From Zoogloeaceae bacterium (lineage in GTDB: Bacteria; Pseudomonadota; Gammaproteobacteria; Burkholderiales; Rhodocyclaceae): a stretch of 64,000 nt of DNA. Under the pieces are notes generated by a model. It had not been told where the DNA came from. It ran no database searches and saw nothing but the letters and a program-made list of their open reading frames with translations. Every line of letters begins with the position of its first letter. Position 1 is the stretch's first letter. The position numbers and the translations under genes were made by a program. The stretch is from assembly GCA_024235635.1 (NCBI GenBank), contig JACKMA010000001.1, positions 310,001 to 374,000 on the forward strand. The letters run 5' to 3'. This document shows, in pieces, positions 27,307 to 35,206 of the stretch.

Positions 27307-29799
27307 TCAGCCCAGGGCGCGCAGGCTCGCCAGCGGCGCCCGGGTCAGCAGGGTCCGCGTGCCGAACCAGCCCGCCAGCATCACGCCGAAGCCGCCGGCG
27401 AGCGCCCCGAGCAAGGTAGCCGACGCCCCGGGCATGTAGTCGTCGAGGCGGAAGGCATGGTTGCCGAGTGCCCAGCCGATGGCACTGGCGCCGAGCCCCG
27501 CGAGCACGCCGGCCACCACGCCCAGCACTGCAAATTCGGCGAGCAGCGAGTGGCGCAGCTGGCGGTGTCGCGCGCCGAGCGTGCGCAGCAGCGCCAGTTC
27601 GTACTCGCGCTCGTCGTGGGTGGACTGCAGCGCCGCCCACAGCACCACCAGCCCCGCCAGCAGCGCAAAGCCGAAGACGAACTGCACGATCGCGATCAGT
27701 CGATCCATCATTGCCTGGATCTGGGCGATCACTGCGGTCACGTCAATGATCGAGATGTTCGGAAACGCCGCCACCAGTTGCGTCGTGAAGGCATGCTCCG
27801 CGGCGGGCAGATGAAAGGCCGTGATCATGCTCGCCGGGCGGTCTTCCAGCACGCCGGGCGAGGCGATGACGAAGAAATTGACCCGCATCGAATCCCAGTC
27901 GAGCGCGCGGATGCTGCCGATCACCGCCTCGACCCGCTCGCCGGCGACCTCGTATTCGAGGCGGTCGCCGAGTTCGAGGTCGAACAGGTCGGCGATGCCC
28001 TTCTCGACCGACCACGCCCGCGTCCCGCCGCTACCGTGCCAGCGTCCGTCCACGATGCGGTTGCCGGCGGGCAGGTCGGCCATGAACGAGAGGTTGAACT
28101 CGCGTTCGATCAGCCGCCGCGGGCGGCCTTCCGGATAGTTCTCAGGCCGCACTGGTTCGCCGTTGATCGCCGTCAGGCGGCCACGGATCATCGGCATCAG
28201 ACCTGGGCGCTCGAGGCCGTGGTCGACGAAGAAGGCTTCGAAGCGCTCGGCCTGGTCCGGCTGCAGATTGATCACGAACCGGTTCGGCGCGTTCTCCGGC
28301 GTGGTCCTGCGCCAGCTGTCGAGCAGGTCGGCCCGGATCACGGTCAACAACAACAGGGCCGTCAGCCCCGATCCCAGCGCCACCGCCTGCACCACGCTGC
28401 CGCCCATGCGGCGGGTCAGCGCAGCGACGCCGTAGCGCCAACCGCCCCGCATCGGCCCTCCGCGCAGACGGGCCAAGGCCCGCAGCACCGCCCACGCGGC
28501 GATCGCGAACAGGCCCAGCGCGACGGCGAAGCCACCGGCCACCAGCAGGCCGAGCCTGGCTTCGCCGGCGATCCACAACAGCAAGGCCATCAGCACCACC
28601 GCGCCGATCAGCCAGGCTGCGCCCGACGCCGGCTCGACACGCCCCCATTCGCGACGCAGCACGCGCAGCATCGGTACGCTGCCGAGCTGGATCAGCTGCG
28701 GCAGCGCGAAACCCACCAGCAGCGCCAGTCCGATCAGCAGGCCGTGCGCCAGTGGCAACGCCGACGCCGCCGGCAGCAAGGCACCGAGCAGATCCGCGAG
28801 CATGCGCCCGAGTCCCCACTGCACCGCCCAACCGAGCGCTGCGCCGATCAGCGAGACGACCACCGCGAGCATCAGGAACTCCAGCAGGATCAGGTGCATG
28901 ACACGCCGGGCCGGTGCACCGAGGCAGCGCATCACGGCGCAGCCGTCGACGTGTCGCTGCATGAAGCGACGCGCCGACAGACCGACCGCGACGGCCGCCA
29001 GGATCACCGCGAGCAGCGCCGCCAGTCGTAGGAATCGCTGTGCCTGGTCGAGTGCGTTGCGCACTTCCGGGCGTGCATTGTCGACCGACTCGAGACGTTC
29101 GCCGCGGCCCAGTCGCGGCTCGGCCCATGTACGAAAGCGCTCGATCGCGCCGGCCTCGCCGGCCAGCTGCAACTGATGACTGACACGGCTGCCGGGCTGG
29201 ATCAGCCCGGTCGCAGGCAGGTCGCCGGCATTGATCATGATGCGCGGCAACAGGCTGAAGAAATTGGCACCGCGATCGGATTCGAAGCTCACCATGGCGC
29301 TGGCGCTCAGTTCGATGTTGCCGAGGCCGACCTTGTCGCCCGGCGCGATCGCCAGCGCCGCGAACAATCGTTCGTCGAGCCAAGCCTCGCCACGCGGCGG
29401 TATCCCCGGCGCCGGGGCGTCCTCGCGATTGGGGCCAGCGGCGATGCGCAGGCTGCCGCGCAACGGGTAGCCGGGCTCGACCGCCTTGACGCCGGCCAGT
29501 TGGGCAGTCTCGGCGGTGCTCGCCATGCTGGTGAATTGCGTCGTGGTGACGACGCCGAGGCCGCGATCGCGGGCCTCGGCGATGATTTCCGGCGGCCACG
29601 GGTGGTCGGCCTTCAACAACAGGTCGCCACCAAGCAATTGATTGGCCTCCCGATCGAGCGCCTGGGCGACCCGATCGGTCAGGAAGCCGACGCTGCTCAG
29701 ACTGGCCACCGCGATTGCCAGCGCAAGCACCAGCAGGTTGAGTTCGCCGGCCCGCAGGTCCCGGCGCAGCATCCGATAAGCTAGTTTGAAGGTCTGCAT
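27307..29799 (-). CDS. ABC-type permease of the YbbP/FtsX family
   Basis: Large inner-membrane permease of 830 residues with two FtsX/MacB-like repeats. It has one membrane helix at the N-terminus (LNLLVLALAIAVASLSSVGF), a periplasmic domain, a block of helices in the middle, a second periplasmic domain and three C-terminal helices with the STHDEREYELALLRTLGA signature. It matches YbbP, normally encoded with the ATPase YbbA. No ATPase is adjacent here; the only similar ATPase in the window is LolD. ATG 29799 starts at MQTFKLAYRMLRRD. Substrate unknown; a role in lipid or lipoprotein export is inferred. Confidence 0.88.
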   Translation of the reverse strand: MQTFKLAYRMLRRDLRAGELNLLVLALAIAVASLSSVGFLTDRVAQALDREANQLLGGDLLLKADHPWPPEIIAEARDRGLGVVTTTQFTSMASTAETAQLAGVKAVEPGYPLRGSLRIAAGPNREDAPAPGIPPRGEAWLDERLFAALAIAPGDKVGLGNIELSASAMVSFESDRGANFFSLLPRIMINAGDLPATGLIQPGSRVSHQLQLAGEAGAIERFRTWAEPRLGRGERLESVDNARPEVRNALDQAQRFLRLAALLAVILAAVAVGLSARRFMQRHVDGCAVMRCLGAPARRVMHLILLEFLMLAVVVSLIGAALGWAVQWGLGRMLADLLGALLPAASALPLAHGLLIGLALLVGFALPQLIQLGSVPMLRVLRREWGRVEPASGAAWLIGAVVLMALLLWIAGEARLGLLVAGGFAVALGLFAIAAWAVLRALARLRGGPMRGGWRYGVAALTRRMGGSVVQAVALGSGLTALLLLTVIRADLLDSWRRTTPENAPNRFVINLQPDQAERFEAFFVDHGLERPGLMPMIRGRLTAINGEPVRPENYPEGRPRRLIEREFNLSFMADLPAGNRIVDGRWHGSGGTRAWSVEKGIADLFDLELGDRLEYEVAGERVEAVIGSIRALDWDSMRVNFFVIASPGVLEDRPASMITAFHLPAAEHAFTTQLVAAFPNISIIDVTAVIAQIQAMMDRLIAIVQFVFGFALLAGLVVLWAALQSTHDEREYELALLRTLGARHRQLRHSLLAEFAVLGVVAGVLAGLGASAIGWALGNHAFRLDDYMPGASATLLGALAGGFGVMLAGWFGTRTLLTRAPLASLRALG

Positions 29800-29906
29800 C
29801 GCGCTTCGGACAGTGTCGTTGCGATCGAGTTCGAAGACGACACGATAACAACATGGGCCGTCCGGCGACGGACCCCGGCGCCGGCCGCCAGGGCCGGCCT
29901 CCGGTT

Positions 29907-30227
29907 TCACTCGGCGACGGTGGTGTCGAAGCCGGCCTGGCGGTGGATGGTCCGTCGGATCTGGTCGAGGCTGACCCGCTGCGGGTCGTACTCGACGGTG
30001 GCCGAATGGGTCGCGAAGCTGGCCTCGACATGGGTCACACCCTCGACGCGTTTCAGTGCCGAGGTGATCAGCACCGGACAGCTGTCGCCGACCATCCCAT
30101 CCACGTGCAGGACCTTGCGTGCCATCGACGACGGCGCGGCCGCATCGGCCAGCGCCGTGCCCGGCGCGACGATCAACGGGAGGAGCGAGACGACGGTCGC
30201 GGCGATGAGGTTTCGCGTGCTTTTCAT
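29907..30227 (-). CDS. Periplasmic HMA-domain (MerP-like) protein with altered metal motif
   Basis: Exported 106-residue protein: a Sec signal peptide ending GTALADA, then one heavy-metal-associated ferredoxin-like fold of about 70 residues (KVLHVDGMV..., ATVEYDPQRVSLDQIRRTI). MerP-type domains carry GMTCxxC. Here the loop reads GMVGDSCP, so the first Cys is Gly and only the second remains. Binding of Hg(II) in the usual two-Cys way is therefore unlikely. It follows the MerT-like gene by 16 bp in one operon. ATG follows a GGAG site. Confidence 0.8.
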   Translation of the reverse strand: MKSTRNLIAATVVSLLPLIVAPGTALADAAAPSSMARKVLHVDGMVGDSCPVLITSALKRVEGVTHVEASFATHSATVEYDPQRVSLDQIRRTIHRQAGFDTTVAE

Positions 30228-30243
30228 GGTGTTCTCCGTGGGC

Positions 30244-30588
30244 TCAGGCCAGCGTCGGCAGGATCAGGTATTCGAAGGCGTTGATCGCGACGGCGAAGGC
30301 CACCGCGACCCACAGCACCCTGCGCGCGCGCCGCGGTGCCGCGCCGCTGCATGCGCGACGCCGATAGAGCTGGTGGAAGGCGAGCGCCAGCAGCGCGACC
30401 GTCAGCACGGTCGCCGGCAGCTGCAGATGGGCATAGCGTGCCAGCCAGCCGAGCCCGCCAATGCCGAGGGTGATGCCGATCATCGGGCCGATACAGGCTG
30501 CGCCGGTGACCAATGCGGCGGCCATGCCTGCCAGCGCTGCCGCGACGCCGGCGCGGGAAGAACCGAGTGCGTTCGATTGCGGGTCCAT
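30244..30588 (-). CDS. MerT-like small membrane protein
   Basis: Inner-membrane protein of 114 residues with three predicted helices: AGVAAALAGMAAALVTGAACIG, LPATVLTVALLALAFHQLY and VLWVAVAFAVAINAFEYLIL. The first-helix end ACIGPMIGITLGIGGLGWL resembles the CCVGPLVLVSLGISG of mercuric transporter MerT, but with a single Cys in place of the Cys pair. ATG 30588 has AAGGAG at 9-nt spacing; ATG 30597 sits directly on it. Paired with the MerP-like gene downstream; no merR or merA is nearby. Confidence 0.72.
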   Translation of the reverse strand: MDPQSNALGSSRAGVAAALAGMAAALVTGAACIGPMIGITLGIGGLGWLARYAHLQLPATVLTVALLALAFHQLYRRRACSGAAPRRARRVLWVAVAFAVAINAFEYLILPTLA

Positions 30589-30902
30589 GTCAATCATCTC
30601 CTTGGGATGGCTTGTCGGATTTCATCGCCGCCGGCGCCACCGCTGCGGCCGCCGTTCGACATGGTTGCAGTGTGGGCCCAGCCCCGATCCCAAGCTTGAA
30701 GCACGCCTGATGGTGTACTGGAGAAACCCTGAAGAACCGGACAGACCCGGCACGCACCGCGACCGATCGACGTTGCCACGCGGGTACGATCGGTCGTTGG
30801 CCATGCCCCGGACTTCGACCGCTGACGCCGGTCGTCGGGAAAAGCCTGCTAAGCTGGATCGAACGGGGCCGAGGCCCTGCCACCGACGGACCGCCACACA
30901 AG
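30589..30902. other. Divergent intergenic region
   Basis: About 310 bp between the MerT-like gene and the next rightward gene. I looked for a MerR-type operator (long dyad with a 19-bp spacer) and found none. No RNA structure or repeat is evident. Confidence 0.4.
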
Positions 30903-31202
30903 ATGGACGTTCGAGAAGAACGCTGGCATGTCGCCAACCTCGGCGACGCAATGCTCGCCGGTGCCGCGGTCGACGCGGTGCGGGCTCGATTCGCCGAGCA
31001 CGGCGGCGACTCCGCGGTATTGATGCGTCACGAATCCGACGGTCGCCTGCACTGCGAGCTCAAGCTCTATTTCCCGCCCGAGCTCGCCGCCCTCGCCCGG
31101 GAATTCGACACACGCCCTTGCCCCCGGCCCTCGGCGGACGGCCTCGGGGTGCTGATCGGCGCCGACGATGCACTCACCCGACTGCGCCTGAGCGCGCGCT
31201 GA
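30903..31202 (+). CDS. Small conserved-looking hypothetical protein
   Basis: Unrecognised cytoplasmic protein of 99 residues, mixed charge, with a plausible alpha/beta pattern (MLAGAAVDAVRARFAEHGGD, LMRHESDGRLHCELKLYFP). No motif, signal or membrane segment. The ribosome site is weak, so the start could differ. It converges on the diguanylate cyclase gene. Confidence 0.6.
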   Translation: MDVREERWHVANLGDAMLAGAAVDAVRARFAEHGGDSAVLMRHESDGRLHCELKLYFPPELAALAREFDTRPCPRPSADGLGVLIGADDALTRLRLSAR

Positions 31203-31337
31203 CCGGCGCGGCGAGAACACGCCACGATCCCGACGGGTGCTCCACGGACGACACCGGTGGTGGCCCGGGCCGGCTTGGCGCCCGCCGCGGCGCACCTGCC
31301 CGACGGCGCGCCGCCGACAGGCGCTGCCGCCGATGGG

Positions 31338-32597
31338 TCATTCGGACGGCGCCGCGATGACTCGGTGCGCGACCCGGTTGCGGCCTGAATGCTTGGCCTC
31401 ATAGAGGGCCTGGTCGGCGACCGCGATCAGCATCTCGATGGTGCCGGCCATGGCCGGATCGATCGCCTGCACGACGCCGGCGCTGAAGGTGACCGGAACC
31501 TCCGCGCCCTCGAACGAAATCGGCGTGGCGGCCACCAGTTGGCGCAACCGCTCGGCGATTGCCGGGCCATGCGCGCTGTCGTCGTCGCTCAGCACCACCA
31601 GGAACTCCTCGCCCCCGAGCCGGCCGAGATGGTTGTACTGGCGGAGGTCCCGATCGATGCGGCGGGCGATCTCCTTCAGCACCGCATCGCCAACGGCATG
31701 GCCGAAGCGATCGTTGACCAACTTGAAGTGATCGACGTCGATCAGAATCAGCGCCATCTGGCCCCTGCCCCGGCACGCGCGCGAGAACTGCGAAGCCAGT
31801 TGGTCGAGGATGCCGCGGCGGTTGAGCACACCGGTCAGGGCGTCGCGCGTCGCCAGTTGCTGCAGCTCGGCCTGTTCGACGGTCAGTCGCTGGTTCAACT
31901 CGACGATCTGCTTGTACAGGCGCCCCTTCTCGATCAGCGCCGACATCTGGGCCGCGATGCGCAGGAAGATGCCCTGGTGCACGACCTCGTAGGCATTGCG
32001 TTCGAGACTGGAGAAGAACAGGAACCCGATCGGTTTTCCCTTGCTCACCAGCGGGCAGGTCAGGCTCGACCGGATGCCCTCGGAGACGATCAGCCGGGTC
32101 GAATGGGATTGCGGATGACTGGCGAGATAGGCCTCCAGATCGTTGATGATCCGCGGCTGACCGGTGGCAATGATGTCGCCGAGGCTGCTCCCCTCGAGTC
32201 GCGCAGAGAATCCGCTGCCGAGCCGGATCGGCTCGAAATTGGCGCGGGCCCAGCACGAGCGCGCCGACCGACCGTCGTCCGACAACAGGGCAAATCCGAT
32301 CCGGTCGTATGGGATCACGGCCTGGAAGGAATCGAAGATGCGATCCAGCACGTCGTCGAGCAGCAGCCCACCGACGACGTTGTCGGTGATCTCGTGCAGC
32401 TTGCCGGCATGCGACAGGTGCCAGTCGAGATGGTCGGCGAGCGCTTTCAGTTCGTCGCCGAGTTCGCCGATGAGGTCGCCGCCACCGGTATCGAAATCGA
32501 GCGCGAAGCGCCCTTCGCGCATCGCGCGAACGGCGTCGCGATAGGCGGCGATGCGGGGGTCTTCGGGCAATGACCGGATGGCAGGTTTCACTCGCAT
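31338..32597 (-). CDS. GAF-GGDEF diguanylate cyclase
   Basis: Cytoplasmic c-di-GMP-forming enzyme of 419 residues from ATG 32597. After an N-terminal helical part, a GAF sensor domain (about 85-235: LDRIFDSFQAVIPYDRIGFAL through LIEKGRL) leads by a coiled coil to a GGDEF domain with DALTGVLNRRG and the active-site loop LGGEEFLVVL. No RxxD inhibitory site is evident just before it. An upstream frame to 33005 overlaps the divergent gene and is rejected. It faces away from an HD-GYP gene about 300 bp off. Confidence 0.92.
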   Translation of the reverse strand: MRVKPAIRSLPEDPRIAAYRDAVRAMREGRFALDFDTGGGDLIGELGDELKALADHLDWHLSHAGKLHEITDNVVGGLLLDDVLDRIFDSFQAVIPYDRIGFALLSDDGRSARSCWARANFEPIRLGSGFSARLEGSSLGDIIATGQPRIINDLEAYLASHPQSHSTRLIVSEGIRSSLTCPLVSKGKPIGFLFFSSLERNAYEVVHQGIFLRIAAQMSALIEKGRLYKQIVELNQRLTVEQAELQQLATRDALTGVLNRRGILDQLASQFSRACRGRGQMALILIDVDHFKLVNDRFGHAVGDAVLKEIARRIDRDLRQYNHLGRLGGEEFLVVLSDDDSAHGPAIAERLRQLVAATPISFEGAEVPVTFSAGVVQAIDPAMAGTIEMLIAVADQALYEAKHSGRNRVAHRVIAAPSE

Positions 32598-32896
32598 ATA
32601 CTCCGCGCCGACCAATGGCGCGCCTGTCGCCGGGCCGCATGAATTCGATCCATCCGCCCCGTGGGTCCACCAGGCGGAAACCCGCCCGGACGTGACTGCA
32701 AATGGTGCATTGCAACACACCTGTCGGCCGTTACGGTTGACGTGGATCAACAAGGATCGAATATAAACTTGCCCAGTCACACTGCCGTTAGACTGGTCGG
32801 GCGCCGCGATCGCCCCCCCGACGACACCGACGCGGCCAACCGCAATGCGCGCACCGGACGCCGCAGCGGCGAGGCCTGAGACGCAAAGCACTGCAC

Positions 32897-33517
32897 ATGG
32901 TCGACGAAACCTATTTCCAATACCTGCAGCGCCACACCGGCGCACTTTCGATCGCCCTCGGCTACCGCGACCAGCAGACCCAGTTGCACTCGACGCGGGT
33001 CGCACAACGGGCGGTGGCTCTCGGCGCGCGCTGCGGCATGACGGCTCGCGACCTGGCGCTCCTGCGCATCGCGGCCGGCGTTCATGACATCGGCAAGATC
33101 GGAATCCCGGACAGCATCCTGGGGAAGCGCTCCCGGCTCACCGCCGAAGACTGGGACGCTATCCGCACCCATCCGTCGATGGGCGCGGAGATCCTGCTGG
33201 CCGGCGGCTTCGACGGTGCCGCCGAACTCGCCGAGATCGTCCGTCACCACCACGAGCACGTGGACGGCTCGGGCTATCCCGAAGGGCTGCGCGGCGATGC
33301 GATTCCGCTGGGCGCCCGGATCGTCAGCATCGTCGACGCCTATGACGCAATGGACGAAGCGCGCCCGTATCACCACCGTCGCGGACACGACGAAATCATG
33401 GAAATCCTCGACAGCGAGGCCGGCAGACGCCGCGATCCGGAGATCCTCAAGGAATTCAGCGCGATCGTCGGCACGCCCGATGCCGGCATCAGCGAACGCC
33501 CCGACTCACGAGCGTGA
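32897..33517 (+). CDS. HD-GYP domain c-di-GMP phosphodiesterase
   Basis: Minimal HD-GYP protein of 206 residues, almost only the catalytic domain. It shows HSTRVAQRAV (metal-ligand His), HDIGKIGIPDSIL, HHHEHVDGSGYPEGL (the GYP loop) and IVSIVDAYDAM, the complete set for hydrolysis of c-di-GMP to GMP. No sensory or receiver domain is attached, so input may come from partner proteins. The divergent GGDEF gene makes the opposing activity; the two likely adjust a local c-di-GMP pool. Confidence 0.93.
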   Translation: MVDETYFQYLQRHTGALSIALGYRDQQTQLHSTRVAQRAVALGARCGMTARDLALLRIAAGVHDIGKIGIPDSILGKRSRLTAEDWDAIRTHPSMGAEILLAGGFDGAAELAEIVRHHHEHVDGSGYPEGLRGDAIPLGARIVSIVDAYDAMDEARPYHHRRGHDEIMEILDSEAGRRRDPEILKEFSAIVGTPDAGISERPDSRA

Positions 33518-33692
33518 TCGCCGCGCCGGACCCGGGTCGGCAACGCCGCGATCCCGACAATACGCTCGCATGATCGGCTGCTGGCGGAGTTCGTACCCTT
33601 TGCTACGCTTGGGTTGATGGCCCGCGGCCACCCGGCCCCACAGCGACCGGACGCCCGGCCAAGCGTGCCGACCGCGAACGGGAGGTTCGTCG

Positions 33693-34373
33693 ATGGACAG
33701 GGATACCGTCAACGCCATCCACTCGCTCTACCGGAACGGCGAGATGGATGCCGGCGAGCTGTTGGGGCGCCTCTGGTGCGGGCCGGATACGCGCCCGGAC
33801 CTCGACGGCCTGGCCGTCGCCGATGGCAACCGCATGCGTCTCGACGCGGTGTTGATCCGCTTCATCAAGGCCACGGAGTACCAGCTGGCCGGCATCCCGC
33901 GGCCGGATTTCGTGTTCGGCTATCCGCTGAGCCAACCACCCCGTCAGCCCGGCGAACCGCGGCCGGCCTTCGTGGCCATGCCGTACGGCCCTTCCTGGTT
34001 CCATCCGATCAGCCAACTCGTCGTCACCACCGCCGACCGCCATGGCTTCTGCGCCAAGGTATCGAAGGATCTCGCCACCCCCGGGTGCATCACCGAACAG
34101 ATCTGGCAGGGCATCCGGTGCGCGGATGTCGTCGTCGCCGACATCACCGGAAGCAACCCGAACGTCTTCTACGAACTGGGGCTGGCCCATGCGCTGGGCA
34201 AGGAAGTCATCCTGCTCGCCCAGGGCATCGACGCGCCGCCGTTCGACGTATCGACCGCCCGTCTGCTGCGCTACGAGCTGTCGGACCTGCCGGCCTTCGA
34301 GGCGCAGTTGGCGAGGGCCTTCGGCTCGGTGTCGGCCCGATACGCCTACGAAGGCGCCCAGCCGGAGTTCTGA
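33693..34373 (+). CDS. Nucleoside 2-deoxyribosyltransferase-like protein
   Basis: Soluble 226-residue protein. Residues 1-90 form an unrecognised helical region. From about 92 on there is a Rossmann-like domain with AFVAMPYG, GCITEQIWQGIRCADVVVADITG and NPNVFYELGLAHALGK, the pattern of the nucleoside deoxyribosyltransferase/TIR-like superfamily often seen in bacterial conflict proteins. The Glu in FYELG is in the usual active-site place. ATG 33693 follows a GGGAGG site. The substrate is unknown; nucleotide or NAD-derivative cleavage is possible. Confidence 0.75.
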   Translation: MDRDTVNAIHSLYRNGEMDAGELLGRLWCGPDTRPDLDGLAVADGNRMRLDAVLIRFIKATEYQLAGIPRPDFVFGYPLSQPPRQPGEPRPAFVAMPYGPSWFHPISQLVVTTADRHGFCAKVSKDLATPGCITEQIWQGIRCADVVVADITGSNPNVFYELGLAHALGKEVILLAQGIDAPPFDVSTARLLRYELSDLPAFEAQLARAFGSVSARYAYEGAQPEF

Positions 34374-34418
34374 TCGCACCGGGACGATCGCGCCTCGCCC
34401 ATCACGGCGCCACTGCCG

Positions 34419-34913
34419 TCAGGCCAGTGCCCTGGCCGCGATGCCGGAGCCGCGCGCCCCCGTCGATCCGTTCGCCACCGGCCGCCTCAGCCCGGTGCGC
34501 AGCACGTCCTCGCTGCGGCGGCCAAGACGCTCGATGACGTGCTCGGAATTGGTCTTCCTGGCCAGCACGCACAAGGCCGCGGCGTGGGATTCGAGCAGAC
34601 TCGCCATCTGTTCCATGAACGCGTCGTCCAGTCCGAAGGCCTCGAGGCTGCCGATGCCGGAGCGGGCCGATGCGGCAACCAGCGAATGACGTTGAAACAG
34701 ACCCGCCAGCGTGCCCCAGACCGGGCGCTCTGAAGGCTCCGGCGGCCATTGGTCGACGAGATGCTGAAGACGGATGTGATGCCGGCCGTCGCCGGTCGCG
34801 ACCACGGCATCGGCCACGTAAACGAGATAACGGCTGGCGAGCGCGACCACTTGTTCGCGCGCAGCCTCGGCTTCGGAAACATCGTCGTAAGGAATCACGA
34901 GCAGTTCATACAT
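34419..34913 (-). CDS. DUF1269 family protein
   Basis: Protein of 164 residues of the DUF1269 family, which has an N-terminal ferredoxin-like part (MYELLVIPYDDVSEAEAA, YVADAVVAT) and a C-terminal part with GLDDAFMEQMASLLESHAAALCVLA. Most relatives have Gly-rich membrane loops; here that middle is short and less hydrophobic, so it may be soluble. ATG 34913 follows an AGGAG site. A near-perfect sigma-54 promoter on the same strand lies 53 bp upstream, divergent from the kinase operon, so it is probably a target of that two-component system. Confidence 0.85.
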   Translation of the reverse strand: MYELLVIPYDDVSEAEAAREQVVALASRYLVYVADAVVATGDGRHHIRLQHLVDQWPPEPSERPVWGTLAGLFQRHSLVAASARSGIGSLEAFGLDDAFMEQMASLLESHAAALCVLARKTNSEHVIERLGRRSEDVLRTGLRRPVANGSTGARGSGIAARALA

Positions 34914-34965
34914 GGTGTTCTCCTGGCGGTCGGTTCGGATTCGGTACAGCTTCGACGAATACGCG

Positions 34966-34981
34966 CGCAATCCACGTGCCA
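34966..34981 (-). promoter_or_regulatory. Sigma-54 promoter of the DUF1269 gene
   Basis: Read on the minus strand: TGGCACGTGGATTGCG, with GG (-24) and GC (-12) exactly 10 nt apart. Both boxes match the consensus TGGCAC-N5-TTGC. The predicted start is near 34955, giving a leader of about 42 nt before ATG 34913. Confidence 0.82.
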
Positions 34982-35043
34982 GATGTCACCTCTTTGAAAA
35001 TTCATTGATTTTTGTCGGATCTGGACGAGCAGGCGCCGCACAC

Positions 35044-35057
35044 GGTTGATATCAACC
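35044..35057. promoter_or_regulatory. Palindromic candidate activator site shared by divergent sigma-54 promoters
   Basis: GGTTGATATCAACC is a perfect 14-bp palindrome in the middle of the 293-bp divergent region, about 70 bp from the leftward and 92 bp from the rightward -24 box. A 12-of-14 match lies upstream of the patatin operon (39828). Confidence 0.6.
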
Positions 35058-35141
35058 ACGCAAGCGGTTCAAATCCACCAGACGCACCCGCCGATCACGG
35101 TCAGCCTGCCCGTATCCCCCGGATTCACGGACGACGCCGGC

Positions 35142-35157
35142 TGGCACAGGTGTTGCG
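35142..35157 (+). promoter_or_regulatory. Sigma-54 promoter of the kinase-regulator operon
   Basis: TGGCACAGGTGTTGCG, GG-N10-GC spacing exact. The predicted start is near 35168, about 39 nt before the kinase ATG. It implies positive autoregulation by the encoded sigma-54 activator. Confidence 0.82.
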
Positions 35158-35206
35158 GACGCCTTGGCGAACAATCTCGGTCGAGCCAGGCAACGATGGA
35201 GAGGAC

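Noticed and set aside
30589..30902. A MerR operator before the MerT/MerP-like genes
   Set aside because: No dyad with the expected long spacer was found and no merR gene is present.
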